From contig NZ_FNJU01000018.1 of the NCBI RefSeq assembly GCF_900104555.1, forward strand, positions 1-59,008: 59,008 nucleotides of DNA. Direction: 5' to 3'. Shown one piece after another: positions 52,843-59,008 of the stretch; the first letter of the stretch is position 1; each line of letters begins with the position of its first letter. The translations under genes and the position numbers were made by a program. The stretch comes from Litchfieldia salsa. Its GTDB lineage: Bacteria > Bacillota > Bacilli > Bacillales > Bacillaceae_L. The notes under the pieces were generated by a model that worked only from the letters and a program-made list of their open reading frames with translations, did no database searches and was not told the DNA's origin.

Positions 52843-53575
52843 TATAGAGACATGTGAATTAGTTAATAGATTTCAAGAACTAAATGACCGGGATGCAGAA
52901 CAAGAGTTAGTCGAGAAATACACAAAACTTGTTGAATCACTTGCAAGAAAATATTCGAGGGGAAAAGATTATCACGAAGACATTGTCCAAGTTGGGATGC
53001 TCGGATTACTAGGTGCAATCCGAAGGTTTGATTCCTCCTTTGGTAAGAGTTTTGAGTCTTTTGCAGTACCGACTGTTGTAGGGGAGATTAAGAGGTTTTT
53101 GCGTGATAAGACATGGAGTGTTCATGTCCCTCGTCGTATAAAAGAAATGGGCCCAAAAATTAAGCGAACAGTTGATGAGCTAACAATTGACCTTCAGAGA
53201 TCACCGAAAATAGAAGAGATAGCTGCATATTTAGACCTATCAGAAGAAGAAGTATTAGAAGCCATGGAGATGGGGAGGGGTTATAATGCCCTATCAGTAG
53301 ACCATTCAATAGATGCAGACTCTGAAGGTGGAACAATGACTTTGCACGATATTATCGGTGAGAATGATGAAGGATATAAAATGGTTAGTGAACAGTTAAT
53401 CATTGAGGATGGTTTGCATGTGCTTGATGAACGCGAGCAGAAAATTATACACTTAACCTACTTAGAAAATTTAAGTCAAAAGGATACAGGGGAATTGCTA
53501 GGTATTTCTCAAATGCATGTATCAAGATTACAACGGAAAGCATTAGATAAACTTAGACAAGCAATCAAAGTCTAG
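52808..53575 (+). CDS. sigB: General stress sigma factor SigB
   Basis: SigB directs the general stress regulon. The 255-residue protein has regions 2 (EDIVQVGMLGLLGAIRRFD core VQVGMLGLLGAI; FESFAVPTVVGEIKR), 3 (VPRRIKEMGPKI) and 4 (LSQKDTGELLGISQMHVSRLQRKAL core SQMHVSRLQ). It is close to B. subtilis SigB. The ATG lies within rsbW, after GAGAAGGTGGAG. Confidence 0.97.
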   Translation: MPKPSQALAQTNIETCELVNRFQELNDRDAEQELVEKYTKLVESLARKYSRGKDYHEDIVQVGMLGLLGAIRRFDSSFGKSFESFAVPTVVGEIKRFLRDKTWSVHVPRRIKEMGPKIKRTVDELTIDLQRSPKIEEIAAYLDLSEEEVLEAMEMGRGYNALSVDHSIDADSEGGTMTLHDIIGENDEGYKMVSEQLIIEDGLHVLDEREQKIIHLTYLENLSQKDTGELLGISQMHVSRLQRKALDKLRQAIKV

Positions 53576-53589
53576 TTCGGAGTTGGAAA

Positions 53590-54192
53590 ATGACCTTATC
53601 GAATCAATCTGATAAAAAAATTGATATATATGGCTACCAAGTCCCAAAGAAAAGCCAGGTTATTTGTGGTGATCGCTATTTTTGGATTGATACAAAGGAC
53701 TATTTTCTTTGTGTGCTGTCTGATGGTTTAGGGAGTGGGGAAGCTGCTTATATGGCTTCTTCAGCGGTCATAAGGGAGATAGAGCAGTCTCATGATGAAG
53801 ATGTACAAACATTAATGGAGAAGTGTAATAAAGCCCTGAAATCAACAAGAGGAGCAGCTGTTGCAATTATAAAGGTTTACTATAAAAGTAGAGAATTTGT
53901 TTATAGCTGTGTAGGCAATTTGAACTTTTATCTATTTTACCCATCCGATAAACTAATATATCCTCTCCCAGTGATGGGTTATTTGTCGGGTAAACCCCAA
54001 CGATTTAATACTCAACGATACTCCTATGTCCCAAATTCTAAATTCCTTTTTCATTCCGATGGGGTTGAACCTCGATCTATTAAATCCTTATTAAGAACTT
54101 CTATGAGTCTAGATGAACTTGTGGTAAGGGTGCGTCAAAATGAACATTTAAGAACAGATGATTTTACTTTTATTGCAGGATTCTTATCGTAA
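53590..54192 (+). CDS. rsbX: Serine phosphatase RsbX
   Basis: RsbX dephosphorylates RsbS~P and RsbR~P to reset the stressosome. The 200-residue PP2C-type protein has GDRYFWIDTKDYFLCVLSDGLGSG (core VLSDGLGSGEAA), FHSDGVEPR and TDDFTFIAG. It is the last gene of the sigma-B operon; I see no clear terminator after it. Confidence 0.94.
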   Translation: MTLSNQSDKKIDIYGYQVPKKSQVICGDRYFWIDTKDYFLCVLSDGLGSGEAAYMASSAVIREIEQSHDEDVQTLMEKCNKALKSTRGAAVAIIKVYYKSREFVYSCVGNLNFYLFYPSDKLIYPLPVMGYLSGKPQRFNTQRYSYVPNSKFLFHSDGVEPRSIKSLLRTSMSLDELVVRVRQNEHLRTDDFTFIAGFLS

Positions 54193-54287
54193 TTGGTATA
54201 AAATGATGGCTAAGCTACAAATATAAGGAAGCATTTGTTAAAATAAAAGGATAGTGTGTAAGTTGATAGTTGTAGGAGGAAAAGAGA
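54193..54287 (+). other. Spacer rsbX-tex
   Basis: About 95 bases with no stem-loop terminator, so read-through from the sigma-B operon into tex is possible. AGGAGGAAAAG at its end is the tex ribosome binding site. Confidence 0.4.
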
Positions 54288-56468
54288 TTGGTTGAAACAT
54301 TAGAGAAGAATGAAAGACTTATTAAAACAATTGCTTCAGACTTAACCATTGATAGAAAACAAGTTCTTAATGTTATTTCATTACTAGATGAAGGTAATAC
54401 AGTACCATTTATTGCGAGATATCGTAAAGAAGTAACTGGCTCCTTGGATGAGGTGCAAATTAAAGACATACAAGATAAATGGCAATATATGCAAAACCTA
54501 GAGGCGCGAAAAGAAGAAGTAATTCGATTAATTTCCGAACAGGGTAAATTAACTGATGATCTTAATAAAGACATTCTTAAAGCAACAAAACTTCAACAAG
54601 TTGAAGATCTTTACCGCCCTTATAAACAAAAAAGAAGAACAAAAGCAACAGTTGCTAAAGAAAAAGAGTTAGAACCACTTGCTGAATGGTTTTACACATT
54701 CCCTAAAAATGTAAATATAGAAGAATATGCTGCTTCGTTTCTTTCTGAAGAAAAGGAAGTGCTTTCGATTGAGGAAGCAATACAAGGGGCAAAGGATATT
54801 GTAGCTGAATGGATTGCTGATGAACCCTCATTTCGTCAATATATTAGACAAGAAACCTTCTCTAAAGGGAATATTGAAACGACGGTAAAGGACCAAGATA
54901 AGGATGAAAAGCAAGTATTTGAAATGTACTATGATTACAAAGAACCCATACATAAAATTGTTCCACACCGTATTCTTGCGTTAAACCGCGGAGAGAAAGA
55001 GGAGGTATTACGTGTATCTATACTAACCCCTCAGGATAGGATCACGAACTATCTCCGAAGAAAAATCATTAAAAATGATCATTCACCAGTAGTGCCTTAT
55101 ATTATCGAAGCGCTCGAAGATAGTTATAAAAGATTAATTGAACCTTCGATTGAACGTGAGATTCGTAAGGAACTAACTGAAAAGGCCGAAGATCGTGCGA
55201 TACATATCTTCTCTGAAAACCTACGTAATCTACTATTGCAACCACCACTAAAAGGCAAGATTGTATTAGGTCTTGATCCAGCTTATAGAACAGGTTGTAA
55301 GTTAGCTGTTGTTGACGAGACTGGGAAGGTTCTGAAAATAGAAGTAATTTATCCACATCCACCAGTTAATAAAAAGGTTGAGGCAAGAGAAAAATTTGTA
55401 AATATCATAAAAGAATACAATGTTGAAATGGTCGCAATCGGTAATGGGACAGCTTCAAGAGAATCTGAGCAATTTGTTGCTGAAATTCTAAAGGAACTCG
55501 ACAGAGGTATCTTCTATCTTATTGTGAATGAAGCTGGTGCAAGTGTTTACTCGGCCTCAGAAATTGCAAGAGAAGAGTTTCCGGATTTCCAGGTTGAGGA
55601 AAGAAGTGCCGTATCAATCTCAAGGCGTCTCCAAGATCCACTGGCTGAATTAGTTAAAATAGACCCGAAATCCGTTGGTGTTGGTCAATATCAACATGAT
55701 GTATCCCAAAAGAAATTAAATGATTCCCTGACATTTGTTGTAGAAACAGTTGTAAATAAAGTCGGGGTAAATGTAAACACGGCATCTCCTTCACTTCTTC
55801 AATATGTAGCGGGTTTATCAAAAGCTGTTGCAAATAATATTGTGAAGCAAAGAGAAGAAATGGGTAAATTTAAAAACCGTAAAGAATTAAAGAAGATCCC
55901 GCGATTAGGTGCTAAGACGTATGAACAATGTATTGGGTTTTTGCGTATTGTAGATGGAGACGAGCCGTTAGATCGTACAGGTATTCATCCTGAAAGCTAT
56001 ACTGAAGTGAAGAGCCTACTGAAAAAACTAGGTGCAACAACACAGGATCTTGGGAGTGAAAAACTCAAAGAAGCTCTAGCGGCATTATCAATTGAAGAAA
56101 CAGCAACTGAATTAAGCATGGGTGAAATTACACTAAAGGACATAACTGATGCTTTAATTAGTCCTGCTCGTGACCCAAGAGATGAACTACCAAAGCCTTT
56201 GCTTAAGAAAGATATCTTGAAGCTTGAAGATCTACAAAAGGGGATGGAACTAGAAGGAACCGTCCGAAATGTAGTTGATTTCGGAGCCTTTGTTGATATC
56301 GGTGTGAAACAGGATGGTCTTGTACACATTTCGAAGTTGAAGAAAGGTTTTGTTAAGCACCCTCTTGAAGTTGTTTCAGTAGGGGATGTTGTTAAGGTTT
56401 GGATTGAAGATGTCGATGCTAGAAAAGGCAGAGTAGCATTAACGATGCTTACGCCGGATCAGTCTTAA
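54288..56468 (+). CDS. tex: Tex family RNA-binding protein
   Basis: Tex is a conserved nucleic-acid-binding protein linked to transcription in several bacteria. The 726-residue protein has the N-terminal helical domain, a YqgF/RNase H-like domain (LGLDPAYRTGCKLAVVD), tandem helix-hairpin-helix motifs (VGVNVNTASPSLL, GLSKAVANNIVKQRE) and a C-terminal S1 domain (GMELEGTVRNVVDFGAFVDIG core VVDFGAFVDIG). The start is TTG after GGAGGAAAAG. It matches B. subtilis YdcI in place and sequence. Confidence 0.94.
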   Translation: MVETLEKNERLIKTIASDLTIDRKQVLNVISLLDEGNTVPFIARYRKEVTGSLDEVQIKDIQDKWQYMQNLEARKEEVIRLISEQGKLTDDLNKDILKATKLQQVEDLYRPYKQKRRTKATVAKEKELEPLAEWFYTFPKNVNIEEYAASFLSEEKEVLSIEEAIQGAKDIVAEWIADEPSFRQYIRQETFSKGNIETTVKDQDKDEKQVFEMYYDYKEPIHKIVPHRILALNRGEKEEVLRVSILTPQDRITNYLRRKIIKNDHSPVVPYIIEALEDSYKRLIEPSIEREIRKELTEKAEDRAIHIFSENLRNLLLQPPLKGKIVLGLDPAYRTGCKLAVVDETGKVLKIEVIYPHPPVNKKVEAREKFVNIIKEYNVEMVAIGNGTASRESEQFVAEILKELDRGIFYLIVNEAGASVYSASEIAREEFPDFQVEERSAVSISRRLQDPLAELVKIDPKSVGVGQYQHDVSQKKLNDSLTFVVETVVNKVGVNVNTASPSLLQYVAGLSKAVANNIVKQREEMGKFKNRKELKKIPRLGAKTYEQCIGFLRIVDGDEPLDRTGIHPESYTEVKSLLKKLGATTQDLGSEKLKEALAALSIEETATELSMGEITLKDITDALISPARDPRDELPKPLLKKDILKLEDLQKGMELEGTVRNVVDFGAFVDIGVKQDGLVHISKLKKGFVKHPLEVVSVGDVVKVWIEDVDARKGRVALTMLTPDQS

Positions 56469-56475
56469 TGATTAA

Positions 56476-56512
56476 AGAAAAACACTGCTTTTTATGAGCA
56501 GTGTTTCTTTCT
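56476..56512. terminator. Shared terminator of tex and cmpA
   Basis: AGAAAAACACTGCT pairs with AGCAGTGTTTCTTT around a six-base loop. On the minus strand the same hairpin includes the last codons and stop of cmpA, then TTTTTCTTT. Confidence 0.85.
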
Positions 56513-56605
56513 ATAAAAGTACCAGCATTGATTAAGTACTTTAATTTGGTACCTATTTTTTTCATAATATGCACGTTGCATCTGGTTCTTTAGCCATGAT
56601 GGCAT
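56492..56605 (-). CDS. cmpA: Cortex morphogenetic protein CmpA
   Basis: A 37-residue protein, MPSWLKNQMQRAYYEKN to CWYFYRKKHCS, nearly identical to B. subtilis CmpA. In B. subtilis it acts in the mother cell during sporulation as an adaptor for ClpXP-dependent degradation of SpoIVA in faulty spores. AAAGGAGG precedes the ATG. Its 3' end lies in the terminator shared with tex. A -10-like CATACACT stands upstream, which would suit sigma-E, but I cannot place a good -35. Confidence 0.93.
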   Translation of the reverse strand: MPSWLKNQMQRAYYEKNRYQIKVLNQCWYFYRKKHCS

Positions 56606-56808
56606 ATATCATACCTCCTTTTTTGATAAAATGGGTATGTGTAGTATGTAGTGTATGCAAAACTGGGATGTCCTGTTCATATTAATTTTTACCTATGAGT
56701 AAGGAATCATTCTGCCTTATTTAGGAGTATGTGAATTGTTTTAATGAATAGTATGTGTTGGATGAAATAGAATTTAGCTGTATTTGTCCTAAGTCTGGGG
56801 GTATTTTT
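56606..56808 (+). other. Divergent cmpA-sprT promoter region
   Basis: About 200 AT-rich bases. The frame of sprT is open back to 56755, but the first 18 codons do not match the family. I see no clear sigma-A promoter for sprT. Confidence 0.4.
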
Positions 56809-57267
56809 GTGAATGAAAAAAGATTACAAGAACTAGTAGAAACAATATCTTCTGATATTTTTGGGAAGCCTTTTAAGCACCAAGCAAGATTTAATAGCCG
56901 ATTACAAACGACAGGTGGAAGGTATCTTCTTAAAAGTCATGATATTGAATTAAACCCTAAATATTATTTGGAACGTGGAGAACAAGAACTTATTGGGATT
57001 ATAAAACATGAACTTTGTCATTATCACCTGCACCTTGAAGGAAAAGGTTATAAGCATCGTGATCAAGATTTTCGTCAGTTATTAAAAAGTGTAGATGCTC
57101 CACGTTTTTGTAAACCTTTGGATTCAGTGATGAAAAGAAGAGTAACAACCCAATATCTTTACGAGTGTAATAAGTGTCGTCAACGCTATATTAGGAAAAG
57201 AAAAGTAGATACAGCTAGATTTGTATGTGGGAAATGCTCTGGAAAATTAGTTCAATTACAAGAATAG
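56809..57267 (+). CDS. sprT: SprT-like metalloprotease-fold protein
   Basis: A 152-residue SprT-family protein with the zinc-binding [12 protein letters not shown] motif near residue 68 and a C-terminal zinc ribbon (CNKC and CGKC). It corresponds to B. subtilis YdcK. Related SPRTN proteins digest DNA-protein crosslinks; the bacterial role is not proven. I start at the GTG at 56809, matching the B. subtilis N-terminus (NE-x-L) after CTGGGGG. It is the last protein gene before the tRNA/rRNA operon. Confidence 0.88.
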   Translation: MNEKRLQELVETISSDIFGKPFKHQARFNSRLQTTGGRYLLKSHDIELNPKYYLERGEQELIGIIKHELCHYHLHLEGKGYKHRDQDFRQLLKSVDAPRFCKPLDSVMKRRVTTQYLYECNKCRQRYIRKRKVDTARFVCGKCSGKLVQLQE

Positions 57268-57268
57268 G

Positions 57269-57298
57269 TTGACTCTATTATATATCGTGTGATAAAGT
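57269..57298 (+). promoter_or_regulatory. Candidate upstream (P1) promoter of rRNA/tRNA operon 2
   Basis: TTGACT, an 18-base spacer and TAAAGT, right after the sprT stop. Tandem promoters are usual for Bacillus rRNA operons. Confidence 0.5.
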
Positions 57299-57347
57299 AT
57301 ATAAGCCGTCGTCAAAACGGTATTGATTATAAAATTAGTAAAGAGTC

Positions 57348-57376
57348 TTGACAAGACAATGAGCTGTTTTTATAAT
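57348..57376 (+). promoter_or_regulatory. Consensus (P2) promoter of rRNA/tRNA operon 2
   Basis: TTGACA, a 17-base spacer and TATAAT, a perfect sigma-A promoter, 29 bases before tRNA-Asn. It should drive the tRNAs and probably the following rRNA operon. Confidence 0.9.
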
Positions 57377-57405
57377 TAGAAGAGTCGTAAATAAGACAAC
57401 TTTAT

Positions 57406-57480
57406 TCCACAGTAGCTCAGTGGTAGAGCTATCGGCTGTTAACCGATCGGTCGTAGGTTCGAGTCCTACCTGTGGAGCCA
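57406..57480 (+). tRNA. tRNA-Asn (GTT)
   Basis: Identical to 127-201, CCA encoded. First tRNA after the consensus promoter. Confidence 0.97.
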
Positions 57481-57483
57481 TAC

Positions 57484-57574
57484 GGGGAAGTACTCAAGTG
57501 GCTGAAGAGGCGCCCCTGCTAAGGGTGTAGGTCGCGCGAGCGGCGCGAGGGTTCAAATCCCTCCTTCTCCGCCA
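57484..57574 (+). tRNA. tRNA-Ser (GCT)
   Basis: 91-nt class II tRNA with a long variable arm (GTCGCGCGAGCGGCGCG), acceptor GGGGAAG/CTTCTCC, anticodon GCT, CCA encoded. Confidence 0.95.
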
Positions 57575-57584
57575 TTCTTTATAT

Positions 57585-57656
57585 GGCCCGTTGGTCAAGC
57601 GGTTAAGACACCGCCCTTTCACGGCGGTAACACGGGTTCGAATCCCGTACGGGTCA
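57585..57656 (+). tRNA. tRNA-Glu (TTC)
   Basis: Same body as 301-372, but without encoded CCA (TACT follows the discriminator). Confidence 0.96.
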
Positions 57657-57661
57657 TACTA

Positions 57662-57694
57662 ATGGGAAGTGAGTAACAATAGCTCACCTCCCAT
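57662..57694 (+). terminator. Hairpin inside tRNA cluster 2
   Basis: ATGGGAAGTGAG pairs with CTCACCTCCCAT (one mismatch) around a nine-base loop, followed by TTCTCTTCT. It is terminator-like, with a weak T run. It lies between tRNA-Glu and tRNA-Val. Confidence 0.6.
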
Positions 57695-57708
57695 TTCTCT
57701 TCTATAAT

Positions 57709-57784
57709 GGAGGATTAGCTCAGCTGGGAGAGCACCTGCCTTACAAGCAGGGGGTCGGCGGTTCGATCCCGTCATCCTCCACCA
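57709..57784 (+). tRNA. tRNA-Val (TAC)
   Basis: Identical to 406-481, CCA encoded. Confidence 0.97.
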
Positions 57785-57817
57785 TTACCGTCATTATTGT
57801 ATTGTGGTTTCTATTAT

Positions 57818-57894
<77 letters not shown>

Positions 57895-57901
57895 AACGTT
57901 T

Positions 57902-57977
57902 GGTCCCGTGGTGTAGCGGTTAACATGCCTGCCTGTCACGCAGGAGATCGCCGGTTCGATCCCGGTCGGGACCGCCA
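57902..57977 (+). tRNA. tRNA-Asp (GTC)
   Basis: Acceptor GGTCCCG/CGGGACC, anticodon stem CCTGC/GCAGG, anticodon GTC, CCA encoded. Confidence 0.97.
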
Positions 57978-58129
57978 TCTATCCATTAACTTCCACTTGA
58001 TATAATGTGGAGAAAAGGGTAATATTGATTTCTGTTGTTTTAACAGAGTTTCAAAGTTAATGAGGAATAAAGTTATCGTTAGTGTCTTTTTAATATCTTA
58101 GTTCACCTTTTTAAAGGAAATTAAGGTTT
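57978..58129 (+). other. Spacer inside tRNA cluster 2
   Basis: About 150 AT-rich bases between tRNA-Asp and the conserved tRNA-Gln leader. It holds a short TTAAC/GTTAA-like pairing but nothing I can name. Confidence 0.35.
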
Positions 58130-58252
58130 AATTAGTACAAAGTTATGTCGACGATATTTCGTGATATTTCCTTCTGAAATATCCCAAAATATCCTCTTGT
58201 GAAGTGAATTCATGTAGCTTAATCGAAGAAGTAATTCGTGAAGCTAACTCAA
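58130..58252 (+). repeat. Conserved tRNA-Gln leader element, copy 2
   Basis: Shares TGTCGACGATATTTC, CTGAAATATCCCAAAATAT and AATTCATGTAGC with 832-944 and, like it, runs up to tRNA-Gln. The 3' half differs more than the 5' half, yet keeps TAGCTT/AAGCTA complementarity here. Confidence 0.7.
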
Positions 58253-58327
58253 TGGGCTATAGCCAAGCGGTAAGGCAACGGACTTTGACTCCGTCATGCG
58301 TTGGTTCAAATCCAGCTAGCCCAGCCA
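58253..58327 (+). tRNA. tRNA-Gln (TTG)
   Basis: Identical to 945-1019, CCA encoded. Confidence 0.97.
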
Positions 58328-58333
58328 TTTTAC

Positions 58334-58409
58334 GAGCCATTAGCTCAGTTGGTAGAGCATCTGACTTTTAATCAGAGGGTCGAAGGTTCGAGTCCTTCAT
58401 GGCTCACCA
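58334..58409 (+). tRNA. tRNA-Lys (TTT)
   Basis: Same body as 1060-1132, here with encoded CCA. Confidence 0.97.
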
Positions 58410-58439
58410 TTTTTATCAAACAGATTTACTAATTATCAT

Positions 58440-58520
58440 GCGGGTGTGGCGGAATTGGCAGACGCGCTAGACTTAGGATCTAGTGTCATTGACGTGGGGG
58501 TTCGAGTCCCTTCACCCGCA
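58440..58520 (+). tRNA. tRNA-Leu (TAG)
   Basis: Class II tRNA, acceptor GCGGGTG/CACCCGC, anticodon stem CTAGA/TCTAG, anticodon TAG. No CCA encoded (CTTTG follows). Confidence 0.95.
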
Positions 58521-58528
58521 CTTTGTTC

Positions 58529-58615
<87 letters not shown>

Positions 58616-58690
58616 AAAATGTATTTCAAAAAAAGTATTGACCTATTAGTTCTGCGATGGTATTATAGGAAAGTCGCTAATTTAAGTAAT

Positions 58691-58767
<77 letters not shown>

Positions 58768-58777
58768 TATGAATTTG

Positions 58778-58854
58778 CGGGAAGTAGCTCAGCTTGGTAG
58801 AGCACTTGGTTTGGGACCAAGGGGTCGCAGGTTCGAATCCTGTCTTCCCGACCA
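58778..58854 (+). tRNA. tRNA-Pro (TGG)
   Basis: Acceptor CGGGAAG/CTTCCCG, anticodon stem CTTGG/CCAAG, anticodon TGG, CCA encoded. Confidence 0.97.
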
Positions 58855-58872
58855 TCTATATAACAAAATAAT

Positions 58873-58946
58873 GCGGGTGTAGTTTAATGGTAAAACCTCA
58901 GCCTTCCAAGCTGATGTCGTGAGTTCGATTCTCATCACCCGCTCCA
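58873..58946 (+). tRNA. tRNA-Gly (TCC)
   Basis: Acceptor GCGGGTG/CACCCGC, anticodon stem TCAGC/GCTGA, anticodon TCC, CCA encoded. Last tRNA before the rRNA leader. Confidence 0.97.
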
Positions 58947-59008
58947 ATTAAGTTCTTTGAAAACTGAACACAATAAACAAACGTCAACGTTTTAAATTAA
59001 GTAACAAA
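58947..59008 (+). other. Pre-16S rRNA leader (partial)
   Basis: TTCTTTGAAAACTGAACAC with AAACGTCAACGTTTT is the sequence usually found just before 16S rRNA in Bacillus operons. The 16S gene itself lies beyond the window. Confidence 0.7.

Overview
The window is a low-G+C Firmicute chromosome segment from the Bacillaceae, of a Bacillus or Metabacillus type. The support is near-identity to Bacillus subtilis proteins in SigW/RsiW, CdaA, GlmM/GlmS, NdoA, the RsbRSTUVW-SigB-RsbX module, Tex, CmpA and SprT, gene order like that of B. subtilis, and AGGAGG-type ribosome binding sites. I cannot name the species. The segment runs from the end of one ribosomal RNA operon (5S rRNA plus ten tRNAs, 1-1390) to the leader of the next one (tRNAs 57406-58946, pre-16S leader to the window end), both in the same direction.

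Layout. 1.5-2.5 kb: arginase. 2.8-4.2 kb: the envelope-stress sigma factor sigW with its anti-sigma factor rsiW, behind a textbook sigma-W promoter. 4.3-10.1 kb: cdaA-cdaR-glmM (cyclic di-AMP synthase, its regulator, phosphoglucosamine mutase), then glmS behind the glmS ribozyme. 10.2-14.8 kb: accessory genes. These include a membrane-protein gene interrupted by a TAG codon, an MFS transporter, and a leftward operon (Spo0E-like, FbpB-like, Spo0M-like, DUF1232, TerC) that starts with a yybP-ykoY type manganese riboswitch. 14.8-19.0 kb: a divergent zinc cassette (ZnuA-type binding protein; CobW GTPase and a two-part permease) with three Zur-like boxes. 19.0-24.7 kb: an AraC regulator divergent from a sugar-catabolic operon (two TIM-barrel isomerases, ThuA, two Gfo/Idh/MocA oxidoreductases) without its own transporter. 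25.0-30.6 kb: a ZIP metal transporter and a four-gene polar amino acid ABC transporter. 31-33.7 kb: VanZ, rhodanese, and a membrane-fused molybdopterin oxidoreductase.

33.8-57.3 kb is conserved core: ddl-murF, an esterase, cshA with a long leader, mscL, uvsE, ydbS-ydbT, rhomboid protease, acpS, the ydcC lipoprotein, alr, the ndoAI-ndoA toxin-antitoxin pair, a methyltransferase fusion, the full sigma-B regulatory operon with an internal sigma-B promoter, tex, cmpA and sprT.

The least explained material is intergenic. Three convergent gene junctions carry tandem arrays of short palindromes with a period of 51-52 bp, about five DNA turns, and a fourth carries a different repeat of about 125 bp. 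Other unexplained structures are a 212-bp nested inverted repeat ahead of ydcC, a leader duplicated before both tRNA-Gln genes, a long leader containing a terminator ahead of cshA, and a hairpin covering the mscL ribosome binding site. I saw no CRISPR array, transposase or prophage.
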